DNA from: Rhizobiaceae bacterium UBA1291
Lineage (GTDB): Bacteria > Pseudomonadota > Alphaproteobacteria > Rhizobiales > Rhizobiaceae
Direction: 5' to 3'
Length of the DNA: 13,045 nt
Assembly: GCA_002307905.1 (NCBI GenBank)
Contig: DBUL01000170.1
Location: 327 to 13,371, forward strand
The notes below the pieces were generated by a model that did not search any database, had not been told where the DNA came from, and saw only the letters and a list, made by a program, of their open reading frames with translations. Shown here in pieces: positions 6,420 through 13,045 of this stretch. The first letter of the stretch is position 1. Every line of letters begins with the position of its first letter. A program made the translations under genes and the position numbers.

Positions 6420-7604
6420 TCAGAGCGCGCCGAGAAGGGCTGGCGTTGCCCAGCCGTCGGCAGGCATGCCGAGGCGCTGCTGTTCCTTCTGGATGGCGAC
6501 GCGCGTGCCGGAGCCGAGGATGCCGTCGATCTTGCCAACATCATGGCCCATGGCCTGCAGCTTGGTCTGCAGGGCCTTCATCGCTGCGTCGTCGAGCCCC
6601 TGTTCCGGATTACCCTTTTGATAGGGCTGGGCGCCCATCAGCCGCGTGGCGAAATAAGCGGCCGAGGTCGTGTAGATGAACGACTGATTCCACTCCAGAT
6701 AAATGTTGAAGTTGGGATAGGTGATGAAGGCCGGTCCCTTGCGGCCCTGCGGCAGGACGAGCGAGGCCTGTAGTGCACCGAAGCCCGTGTTGCCGTCGCG
6801 CGGCTGTACGCCGAGCGCGAACCAATCGGCGGCGGTCATACTGCTACCGAAGCCCGACTTTTCCCAGGGGAGATTTTCAGGAACGACGACCTCCTGGATC
6901 CATGGCTCGCCACGGCGAAATCCAAGATGCTCGATGAACTTGGCCGCGGTCAGGATGGCGTCCGGGGCGCTCTGCTTCACGTTGACATGGCCATCGCCGT
7001 CGCCGTCGATGCCGAAGGCGACGATGTCCTTCGGCAGCATTTGCACCTGGCCGATCTCGCCGGCCCAGGCACCGGTGTTGGTGGCCGGGTCGAGATCGCC
7101 GTGTTGGACCATGGTGATGAGGTTCAGGAGCTGCGGACGGAAAAGCTCGGGACGGCGGCAGTCATGGGCGAGTGTGACCAGCGCGTTGCGGGTGTTGAAG
7201 TCGCCCTGGACAACGCCGAAATCGGTTTCCATCGCCCAGAATGCGGCGATCACGCCCGCCGGAACGCCATATTCCTGTTCGGCACGGCCGAAGACCTCGG
7301 CATATTGCTTGATCTTCTGGCGGCCGATGTCGAGCCGGGACTGGCTGACGGTGCGCTGCGAGAATTCGAGGAAGGTCTGTTTGAAGACACCCTGCGACCG
7401 GTCACGCGACAACACCTTCTGGTCGATTTGCGCGCCGGCGAGTGCCGCCTCCGCAGCCTCGGACGACGCACCTGCGGCGACTGCCTCGGCCTTCACGCCC
7501 TCAAGAAAAGCGCCAAGATCGCCGCCGCACTGCTGTGCAGCGGCAAGAGAGCTCGTGGCGAGAAAGGCGGTCAGGGCAAGAGCGAGGCGGGAGGGGGACT
7601 TCAT
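6420..7604 (-). CDS. Periplasmic lytic murein transglycosylase (MltB-like, SLT_2) with C-terminal peptidoglycan-binding domain
   Basis: A 394-residue exported enzyme that cleaves the MurNAc-GlcNAc bond of peptidoglycan to give 1,6-anhydro ends. A signal peptide spans about 1-23 (MKSPSRLALALTAFLATS, then ALAAA-like cleavage before QQC). It is not a lipoprotein signal because AQQC breaks the lipobox. The MltB-type catalytic domain covers about 30-325. The catalytic glutamate is probably E126 in AAFWAMETDFG, matching the VETRWG region of MltB. Further family marks are LAHDCRRPELFRPQ, GQVQMLPKDIVAFG and the calcium-binding-like GIDGDGDGHVN. Residues about 336-394 form a PG_binding_1 domain (LQTKLQAMGHDVGKIDGILG). 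The start ATG follows AAGGA by eight bases. The 171-nt gap upstream shows no clear promoter. It is probably soluble rather than membrane-anchored. Confidence 0.94.
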   Translation of the reverse strand: MKSPSRLALALTAFLATSSLAAAQQCGGDLGAFLEGVKAEAVAAGASSEAAEAALAGAQIDQKVLSRDRSQGVFKQTFLEFSQRTVSQSRLDIGRQKIKQYAEVFGRAEQEYGVPAGVIAAFWAMETDFGVVQGDFNTRNALVTLAHDCRRPELFRPQLLNLITMVQHGDLDPATNTGAWAGEIGQVQMLPKDIVAFGIDGDGDGHVNVKQSAPDAILTAAKFIEHLGFRRGEPWIQEVVVPENLPWEKSGFGSSMTAADWFALGVQPRDGNTGFGALQASLVLPQGRKGPAFITYPNFNIYLEWNQSFIYTTSAAYFATRLMGAQPYQKGNPEQGLDDAAMKALQTKLQAMGHDVGKIDGILGSGTRVAIQKEQQRLGMPADGWATPALLGAL

Positions 7605-7775
7605 GGGAGCATCCTTGCGAGGCTGGCGGTGAATGGCTTTGCTAATCGACCCGGTCGCGAGGCACAGCCGGGCGAAACGATACAGAGACGATATTGGCCG
7701 ACTTTTTGACGAAAGCGAGATCGTCGCGGAAAAACCACGCTGAACGCGACATTTTTCGCGGCGAAGCCACGAAGG

Positions 7776-8561
7776 TCAGTGCTTCGAGACGGCGGCGACC
7801 CAGTTCTTCCAGTTCTTCTCCGTGCCGGCAAAGACGTTGATGTCGGTATTGCCCTTGATGCCCGGGACGACGCCAGTGGACGTATACTGCCAGAAAGCCC
7901 AGCGGCGGGCCGGATAGATTTCCTCCGGATGCTGCGCGACCGCGCGGACCCAGAAATGATAATCCTGGAAGCTGCCTTCGAGATTGTCGCGGTGGAAGTC
8001 GACTGAGGTGTAGATGATCGGCCGCTTGCCGTAATGCGCCTCGATGCGGTCCATGAAGCGTTTCATCTCGGAGCGTACGGTCAGGGCGCCCGGACGGTAA
8101 GGGCAGGTTGGCGAGGTTGGGTTCCATTCGACGTCGAGCACCGGCGGCAGGTGCATCGATGCCTTCGGCACGTTGCGGATGAACCAGTCGGCCTGCTCGT
8201 CGGCTGTGGAGCAGAAATAATAGAAGTGATAGGGCGCATGCGGAATGCCGGCGACTGCGGCCTGGCGCCAGTATTCCTGGAAGCGCGAATCGACCCTGTC
8301 CTTGCCCTCGGTCGCCTTGATGAAGGCGAAGGCGACGCCCGACTTCTTAACCTTCACCCAGTCGACGTCGCCGTTCCACTTCGACACGTCGATCCCGTGC
8401 ACATTGTGCTTGTGCGGGGTCTTGCCGCCGAAATTCTGCGGGTCCTTGTCCTCAAAGCGCGGCGCCGCAATCGATGCGGTCTCCAGCAGGTCATAGCTGG
8501 CGGAGGTGCAACCGCTGAAAGTGAGCGTGATCGGCAGGAGGACAGAAAGAAGCCACCGCAT
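7776..8561 (-). CDS. GH25 muramidase lipoprotein
   Basis: A 261-residue glycoside hydrolase family 25 (Chalaropsis-type lysozyme) protein that would hydrolyse the MurNAc-GlcNAc bond in peptidoglycan. The signal peptide MRWLLSVLLPITLTFSGC ends in a lipobox with Cys18 as the lipidated residue, so it should be anchored to a membrane facing the periplasm. Family motifs are present in order: HGIDVSKWNGDVDW with Asp58; FIKATEG; the catalytic DVEW with Asp143 and Glu145; and WQYTSTG with GNTDINVF, Asp240. The acidic residues expected of a working GH25 active site are all there. The ribosome site is weak (GGATG before ATG 8561). It is separated by 125 nt from btaB upstream on the same strand, and read-through from the btaAB promoter is possible since I see no strong terminator in that gap. 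GH25 is best known from phage and Gram-positive bacteria, but no phage genes lie nearby. Confidence 0.93.
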   Translation of the reverse strand: MRWLLSVLLPITLTFSGCTSASYDLLETASIAAPRFEDKDPQNFGGKTPHKHNVHGIDVSKWNGDVDWVKVKKSGVAFAFIKATEGKDRVDSRFQEYWRQAAVAGIPHAPYHFYYFCSTADEQADWFIRNVPKASMHLPPVLDVEWNPTSPTCPYRPGALTVRSEMKRFMDRIEAHYGKRPIIYTSVDFHRDNLEGSFQDYHFWVRAVAQHPEEIYPARRWAFWQYTSTGVVPGIKGNTDINVFAGTEKNWKNWVAAVSKH

Positions 8562-8686
8562 GGAACATCCAATAAATCTAACTTGAGGTCATGCCCCGGT
8601 GTGGCGCGCGCCCACGCAAGCACAGGAGAGGCGCGAACCTCCATTTGTCTCCATCATCCTTAAATATCGGTTATTTACAACTGGTC

Positions 8687-9358
8687 TTAGGCAATTGAGG
8701 TGCGAATGACCGCATGCCAGGCATAGCCGCGACCGATTGGTTCGAATTCCAGACGCCCCTTGACCACATCGGCCCTGGCTTCGAGCACCGCCTTCAGTGT
8801 CGCGCGCGGGGTGACGTGGAAACGGGTGAGCCATGCTTGCAGCATGGTGCGAAACCAGCAGGGAAGGCGCTCCTGCTGGCCAAAATCGACGATGTGCAGC
8901 GAACCGCCGGGATTCAACGCGGCAAGCGCAGCGTCGATCGCCTTTTCCCAATCCGGGATCATCGATAGGGCATAGGAGATCATGATCCGGTCGAAGCCTT
9001 CGACGTCGAAGGTCGCGGCGGTGAAGGTCGTGGCATCCGCCACCTCGAGCATTGGCTTGACCGGCTTGCCGCGGAAATTGGCTCTGGCCGAGACCAGCAT
9101 TTCGGCGGAAATGTCGAGCCCGTAGAGCCGGGCCGCCGGATAGATATGGTGTGCCAGCAGAAGATTACGCCCCGTTCCGCAGCCGACTTCCAGCAGCGTG
9201 CCGTCGCGCGGCACGTCGAGGCGGGCGATCATCCGGTCGCGGCCGAAGAGGTAATACTTGCGTGTCAGATCGTAGATGTGCCGTTGGTAGCGATACATGC
9301 CGTCCATGCGCGCGGCGTGTTCGGTATCGAGGCGGGGCTCGGTCGAGGGGACGACCAT
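8687..9358 (-). CDS. btaB: Diacylglyceryl-homoserine N-methyltransferase (betaine lipid synthesis)
   Basis: A 223-residue class I SAM-dependent methyltransferase. BtaB methylates the amino group of diacylglyceryl-homoserine three times to give the betaine lipid DGTS at the inner membrane, releasing three SAH. Motif I LLEVGCGTGRNL lies at about 55-66, followed by the acidic strand end in ARLYGLDISAEML and a later FDRIMISYALSMIPDW and GGSLHIVDFG. N-terminal MYRYQRHIYDLTRKYYLFGRD is typical of BtaB. The start ATG 9358 overlaps the btaA TGA by one base (TGATG), marking translational coupling. An earlier in-frame start would overlap btaA deeply and is unlikely. Function rests on the methyltransferase fold together with direct pairing to btaA, as in Sinorhizobium meliloti. 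Confidence 0.93.
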   Translation of the reverse strand: MVVPSTEPRLDTEHAARMDGMYRYQRHIYDLTRKYYLFGRDRMIARLDVPRDGTLLEVGCGTGRNLLLAHHIYPAARLYGLDISAEMLVSARANFRGKPVKPMLEVADATTFTAATFDVEGFDRIMISYALSMIPDWEKAIDAALAALNPGGSLHIVDFGQQERLPCWFRTMLQAWLTRFHVTPRATLKAVLEARADVVKGRLEFEPIGRGYAWHAVIRTSIA

Positions 9359-10605
9359 CAGGCCATCCTCTCGTAGATGTGGAAGCCGCCATAGATCGCC
9401 GAACGGTCCTGCTTGTTCAGCTCCTGCGAGCGCTCCGCGTGATAGGTCCAGCGGCTGAGCAGGGCATCCGAGAGGCGCCCATCGAGGACGCTTTTTTCGG
9501 CTGCGGTGCGGAAGATGACGCGGGCGCCCGGGGCGGCGGTCCGGGTGATCTCGGCCCACAGATCGGCGAGTTGTTCGTCGTTCATCCAGTCCTGGGCGTC
9601 GAGCAGGCTGTAGCGGTCGACGCTGCCGGCCGGCTTCGAGGTCAGCAGTTCGGTGAAGCTGGCGTGATGGACAGTCACCCGCCCAGAATTCGCGCGAATC
9701 GCCGGGTAGTTCTCCACTTTGAGATAGGTTGGCAGTGCGCCTTCGTGCGGCTGCGGATAGCGGCGGGCAAAGGCTTGCCAGGCGAAATAGTTATCCTTCA
9801 GCGGGAAGTGACAGGTGAGCTTTTCCAGCCTGTGGCGCAGAACGGGGGCGATCGTGCCGCCTTCCGAGAGGCTGGCCAGTTCGTCATATTGCTGCGGCGG
9901 AATGCCGAGGCCGAAAAGGGAACTCTTGCGGCGGGTCATCCAGCGGATCAGCGGCTTTTCGAACAGCGGCGCGATACGGTTGTCGAAGAACTGGCGCTGC
10001 TCGCGGAGCGATTTCGTCTTGGTGATCTCGGTCAGGTCGACGCCGTGCAGGCGCGCCAAGAGATGCCCTGCGCCGATGAAGCGGCCGAGCAGGCCGGTGC
10101 GGCAGAAATTGCGGTCGAAGGCGGCGATGCGACGCTTGCCGTCGAGGCCGCGCCGGTTCCAATAGGTGCGCGTCCAGTCATCGAGATTGGGGGCGACGTA
10201 GCGGTCGAAATTGCGGCTGTTGGTGCGGTTTCTCTCGCCGGCGAACTGGCGCACCACGGTCTCGTGATCCGGCATGTGGCGGAAGGTGGCAAGCTTCAGC
10301 CGGTTCAGCGCGACATGGTTCGGATTGAGGTCGACCACGTCGATCCGGGAGGGGTGGCGCGACAGATAGGCGAGCATGTTGCAGCCGCCCGAACCGATCG
10401 TCACGATCGAATGGCCCTCGGCAAGTTCCATGGCCTCCATGTCGACTTCCGGGTCCTCCCAGATCTGGGCATAGACCAGCCCGGAAAAGAGGAGCTCGAA
10501 CAGGCGTTCCGACAGACCGTCGCGGCTGAGCGGCTTGTGCTGGAGCAAGGCGTTCTTCAGTTTATGGTTCTTGCGAAAGCCGGCATCGGGCGCAACATCG
10601 GTCAT
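9358..10605 (-). CDS. btaA: SAM:diacylglycerol 3-amino-3-carboxypropyltransferase (betaine lipid synthesis)
   Basis: A 415-residue member of the DUF3419/BtaA family. BtaA moves the 3-amino-3-carboxypropyl group of SAM onto diacylglycerol, giving diacylglyceryl-homoserine and methylthioadenosine; this is the first step to DGTS. Marks: FSGLVYAQIWEDPEVDMEA at about 40-58; a glycine-rich SAM loop TIGSGGCNMLAYL at 69-81; an acidic strand end VVDLNPNHVALNRLK at 90-104; and VDRYSLLDAQDWMND near the C-terminus, which fits the family's conserved late motif. The SAM site is modified relative to ordinary methyltransferases, as expected for a carboxypropyl transferase. The start ATG 10605 is preceded by GGATGG nine bases upstream. 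A Pho box lies 46 nt upstream. In S. meliloti DGTS replaces phospholipid under phosphate limitation, and I infer the same here. Confidence 0.95.
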   Translation of the reverse strand: MTDVAPDAGFRKNHKLKNALLQHKPLSRDGLSERLFELLFSGLVYAQIWEDPEVDMEAMELAEGHSIVTIGSGGCNMLAYLSRHPSRIDVVDLNPNHVALNRLKLATFRHMPDHETVVRQFAGERNRTNSRNFDRYVAPNLDDWTRTYWNRRGLDGKRRIAAFDRNFCRTGLLGRFIGAGHLLARLHGVDLTEITKTKSLREQRQFFDNRIAPLFEKPLIRWMTRRKSSLFGLGIPPQQYDELASLSEGGTIAPVLRHRLEKLTCHFPLKDNYFAWQAFARRYPQPHEGALPTYLKVENYPAIRANSGRVTVHHASFTELLTSKPAGSVDRYSLLDAQDWMNDEQLADLWAEITRTAAPGARVIFRTAAEKSVLDGRLSDALLSRWTYHAERSQELNKQDRSAIYGGFHIYERMA

Positions 10606-10636
10606 CTTTGTCAGCCATCCATTTAACGTTGATGGC

Positions 10637-10669
10637 GTTTAGCCGCGCACTGCTACAGTTTAATGACGC
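10637..10669 (-). promoter_or_regulatory. Pho box and -10 of the btaAB promoter
   Basis: Read on the minus strand, 10669-10652 is GCGTCAT-TAAA-CTGTAGC. It matches the PhoB site CTGTCAT-N4-CTGTMAY at about 5/7 in the first half and 6/7 in the second, with the correct 4-nt AT-rich spacer. Nine bases later CTAAAC (10642-10637) is placed where a PhoB-dependent -10 should be. No good -35 is needed, since PhoB sites replace it. It ends 46 nt before the btaA ATG. Confidence 0.75.
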
Positions 10670-10801
10670 GGGCTGTTGGTTGGTCCGGACCGACATCGTC
10701 GGCCAAATAGCAGTGAGCAAGCGGCGTGAAGATGGCATTACTGGCTTTCCTGCTGCGGCAATTCCTGCTTGCATGGGTCGAAATCGGCAGAGGAGAGTTT
10801 T

Positions 10802-12175
10802 ATGCGGCTGCTCGTGAAGGTGCTGAGGCGAGGAGTGCTCGCTCTCATCACGCTGGTGACCGGCCTGATTGTCTGGCTCTCGGCTGCTCCGCCCGAACTT
10901 CTGAGGGTCGGCACGGGCTATGCGGCAAAGATCGTCTGCTCCAATGTTTTCCTCGCCGGACGCGATCCCCAGGCGGTGCTGGCACTCGACGTCCAGGCAC
11001 CCGGCCATCCGTTGCTCAAGCTGGTCGGTGTCGATGTCGACACGGAGAACAGGATCGTCACGGCGCGTATGCTGGGGGTCTTTGCCGCCAGCACAGCCGT
11101 CCATCGGGAAGGCCTCGGCTGCGCCAGCGTTCCGGATGGTGACCTCGAGGCCGCGCTGACCGTCGTCGCGCCGGAAGCTGAGCCCCGTACGGTCACGGAT
11201 ACCGGTGCGCCCTGGCCTGAGGGCGAGGGGACCACGCCGGTTGATGGGCGCATTGCCACACTTCTTTCCGACGCGGACCTCGGCGGTCCCGGCATGCGAG
11301 CCGTCGTCGTCGTCAAGGACGGACGGATCGTCGGAGAAGCCTATGGTCAGGGATTCTCCGCCTCCACACCCTTGCTCGGCTGGTCGATGGCAAAAACCGT
11401 CAATGCAGCGATTGTCGGCAGGCTGCTTAAGGAGGCGCGCCTCGGTCTGGACGATACGCGGCTCTTCCCGGAATGGAGCGATGCGCCCTACGCATCGATC
11501 CGGCTGCGCGACCTTCTCGCGATGGAAAGCGGACTCGAGTTCAACGAGGACTATGGCGACGTCACCGACGTCACCCGCATGCTCTATCTCGAGCCGGACA
11601 TGGCAGGCTTCAGCCTGGCAAAGCCGGTGCTTGCCGGCACGGGCGAGCGATTCAGCTATGCATCGGGCACCAGCGTGCTGCTCGCCCGTATCTGGATGAG
11701 CCGGCTTCCCGACCCCGGGCAGGCGCTCGCCTATCCGCGCAAGGCCCTTTTCGATCCGCTGGGCATGGCGAGCGCGGTACTGGAGGCCGATGCCGGCGGC
11801 ACTTTCGTCGGCAGTTCCTATCTCTATGCCACCGCCCGGGATTGGGCGCGCTTTGGTCAGTTTCTCGTCGACGACGGGGTGTGGAACGGGGAGCGGCTGC
11901 TGCCGGAGGGGTTTGTCGTGGCGATGCAGCGGCCGACGACCGCGTCCGGCGGGCGCTACACCGAAATCCAGGCCTGGCAGGTGGGGCCGGGCGACGAGCC
12001 TGACGAGCGCTTCGGCCTGACGCCTGAGACCTTCTGGCTGCTGGGACATGATGGGCAGGCGGTCGCGATCATACCGTCCGAGCGGCTCGTCGTCGTTCGC
12101 CTGGGGCTCACCCCGTCGAAACTAGGCTACCGGCCGCAGTCTCTGGTGAAGGCGGTTGCCGACGCGCTCCGCTGA
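10802..12175 (+). CDS. Membrane-anchored serine hydrolase of the beta-lactamase/6-aminohexanoate-dimer hydrolase family
   Basis: A 457-residue protein with an N-terminal membrane helix or uncleaved signal anchor (about 8-30) and a class C beta-lactamase fold from about 145 on. The nucleophile motif is S195-M-A-K198 in LLGWSMAKTVNAAI; the tyrosine motif is Y286-A-S-G in GERFSYASGTSVLL; and a GHDG stretch near 415 occupies the place of the KTG box. The Y-x-S-G form rather than Y-x-N is seen in NylB-type amidases and esterases, so true beta-lactam hydrolysis is doubtful. Residues 31-145 are a less-conserved region with no recognised domain. ATG 10802 is chosen because GAGGAGAG lies just upstream; upstream ATG 10769 lacks such a site. 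It is divergent from btaA across 196 nt containing the Pho box. Its substrate is unknown; candidates are peptidoglycan peptides, esters or amides. Confidence 0.85.
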   Translation: MRLLVKVLRRGVLALITLVTGLIVWLSAAPPELLRVGTGYAAKIVCSNVFLAGRDPQAVLALDVQAPGHPLLKLVGVDVDTENRIVTARMLGVFAASTAVHREGLGCASVPDGDLEAALTVVAPEAEPRTVTDTGAPWPEGEGTTPVDGRIATLLSDADLGGPGMRAVVVVKDGRIVGEAYGQGFSASTPLLGWSMAKTVNAAIVGRLLKEARLGLDDTRLFPEWSDAPYASIRLRDLLAMESGLEFNEDYGDVTDVTRMLYLEPDMAGFSLAKPVLAGTGERFSYASGTSVLLARIWMSRLPDPGQALAYPRKALFDPLGMASAVLEADAGGTFVGSSYLYATARDWARFGQFLVDDGVWNGERLLPEGFVVAMQRPTTASGGRYTEIQAWQVGPGDEPDERFGLTPETFWLLGHDGQAVAIIPSERLVVVRLGLTPSKLGYRPQSLVKAVADALR

Positions 12176-12252
12176 GTGGGGCGAGGGAGGTGATTGTCGC
12201 GCCGAAATCCTACAAAAAAGCCGGCGACGTGGCAAAGGTCAGCAAGGGTCGA

Positions 12253-13045
12253 TCACATGAAATCGGGCTGCAGGACGTGCAGCATGCCCTTGCGCTTGGC
12301 ATCGTAATAGAAACCGCGGGAATAGTGCCGGACGGCACCGTCATGGCTCTTGTCGGCGACGAGCCAGGCGCCCTTGAGATACTTGATCGCGTATTTCAGA
12401 TTGGTTTCCGCGTCGAACAGGCCGGAGGCCGGGCCGTCATAACCCATCGACTTGGCGGTCGCATACTTGATCTGCATAAGGCCGTAGTGGCCGTTGTTGT
12501 AGGCCGTCGGCTTGTAGGTGCTCTCGCGGTTGACCACGCGGTGGATCAGCGATTCCGGCATCTGGTAGATCGCCGCGTATTTCTTGATCAGCGCGTTGAT
12601 TACGGTCGGACCGGAGGTCTGCGGCGTGATCGTTTCGATCAAGGGGGCAGGACCCGGCGGCGTGACATCGAACTGGGAGTCGAGTGCGGCGAGCGATGTG
12701 GCGGCCGAGGGTGAGGCATAGGCGAGGGGAGTGCCGGCGGGCTTGGCGGCCGGCACGATCGTCTGCTGCGCGGTCACCTCCGGCGGAAGCACGGCCGGGT
12801 CGGCGGTATCCGTCGACATCTGCAGCGTGGTCACCGTATTCGGCGAATTCGGCATTGCCGCAGTCTGGATGGCGATATTTTCCTGCCCCGCCGCCATGGC
12901 GATCGCCGCCGGGCTCGCAGCCGGATGTGTCAGAGCGACCGCCTTGAAGGTCGGAATGGGTGCCGGGGTGGCCGTGCCGGGAATGATCGGCGCGAGTTCG
13001 GCCGGTGCATTCGGATCGGCTGGTGCAGGAAGCGTGCTGGCCGCC
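12253..13045 (-). CDS. SLT-family lytic transglycosylase, C-terminal part (gene runs past the right edge)
   Basis: The reading frame is open from the right edge to TGA at 12253-12255, so the true start lies beyond the window; the ATG at 12897 is inside the gene. The visible N-terminal part, some 145 residues, is Ala/Pro/Thr-rich and low-complexity, as in periplasmic linkers. The last 120 or so residues are a family 1 lytic transglycosylase (SLT) domain: INALIKKYAAIYQMPESLIH, then the catalytic Glu in VVNRESTYKP (codon at 12523-12525), NNGHYGLMQIKYATAKSMGY, NLKYAIKYLKGAW and a tail YYDAKRKGMLHV. It would cleave peptidoglycan glycan strands with 1,6-anhydro product. The signal peptide cannot be seen. 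It is convergent with the serine hydrolase, 77 nt apart, with no strong terminator in between. Confidence 0.9.
   Translation of the reverse strand, partial: AASTLPAPADPNAPAELAPIIPGTATPAPIPTFKAVALTHPAASPAAIAMAAGQENIAIQTAAMPNSPNTVTTLQMSTDTADPAVLPPEVTAQQTIVPAAKPAGTPLAYASPSAATSLAALDSQFDVTPPGPAPLIETITPQTSGPTVINALIKKYAAIYQMPESLIHRVVNRESTYKPTAYNNGHYGLMQIKYATAKSMGYDGPASGLFDAETNLKYAIKYLKGAWLVADKSHDGAVRHYSRGFYYDAKRKGMLHVLQPDFM

Noticed and set aside
7524..7540. Possible lipobox in the MltB-like transglycosylase signal peptide
   Set aside because: The residues before the cysteine are AQQ, which break the lipobox rule of a small residue at -1; a signal peptidase I site after AAA fits better.
10726..11142. 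138-codon plus-strand frame (GTG start) overlapping the serine hydrolase start
   Set aside because: After a short hydrophobic beginning it becomes Arg/Gly/Ser-rich shadow sequence out of frame with the real gene, and it has no good ribosome site.
10562..12049. 495-codon minus-strand open frame opposite the serine hydrolase
   Set aside because: It overlaps the start of btaA and mirrors a gene with SxxK and YxSG motifs. No domain is visible in its translation.
12196..12228. Possible terminator between the convergent serine hydrolase and SLT genes
   Set aside because: The stem needs a two-base bulge and the A/T run falls in the loop rather than after the stem, so it is not a convincing terminator for either strand.

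Overview
The window is high-GC alphaproteobacterial chromosome. The protein families and gene order (ettA, chemoreceptor, ArsR-methyltransferase plus metF, lytic transglycosylases, btaA-btaB) point to the Rhizobiaceae (Rhizobium/Agrobacterium/Sinorhizobium group). This placement comes from recognising protein families, not from a search. I see no rRNA, tRNA, IS element, CRISPR array or prophage; it reads as ordinary core chromosome.

Layout, left to right. (1) 1-269 is the 3' end of ettA, an ABC-F translation factor, closed by a strong terminator. (2) 504-2798 is a complete methyl-accepting chemotaxis protein ending in a CheR/CheB-docking pentapeptide, followed by a terminator. (3) 2978-4915 is a two-gene operon: an ArsR-type repressor fused to an S-adenosylmethionine (SAM) methyltransferase domain, abutting metF. 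A palindromic operator overlaps its predicted promoter. (4) 4916-5367 is mostly non-coding but holds an unlisted 25-residue membrane peptide gene on the minus strand, with an ideal ribosome binding site, and a perfect 8-bp inverted repeat. (5) 5368-8561, all minus strand, carries an EamA/DMT-type transporter, a secreted MltB-like lytic transglycosylase and a GH25 muramidase lipoprotein. (6) 8687-10605, minus strand, is the btaA-btaB operon for the phosphorus-free betaine lipid DGTS. A good Pho box lies 46 nt upstream, so it is probably switched on by phosphate starvation through PhoB. (7) 10802-12175, plus strand and divergent from btaA, is a membrane-anchored serine beta-lactamase-like hydrolase. 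(8) 12253 to the right edge, minus strand, is the C-terminal part of an SLT-family lytic transglycosylase.

Two themes link the genes. One is the methyl cycle: metF and a likely S-adenosylhomocysteine (SAH)-responsive regulator feed methionine/SAM synthesis, while BtaA and BtaB use four SAM per lipid. The other is the cell envelope: three peptidoglycan-cleaving enzymes and one penicillin-binding-like hydrolase surround the betaine-lipid operon. The best leads are the Pho box, the 25-residue membrane peptide, and the ArsR-methyltransferase with its operator. None is a demonstrably new system.
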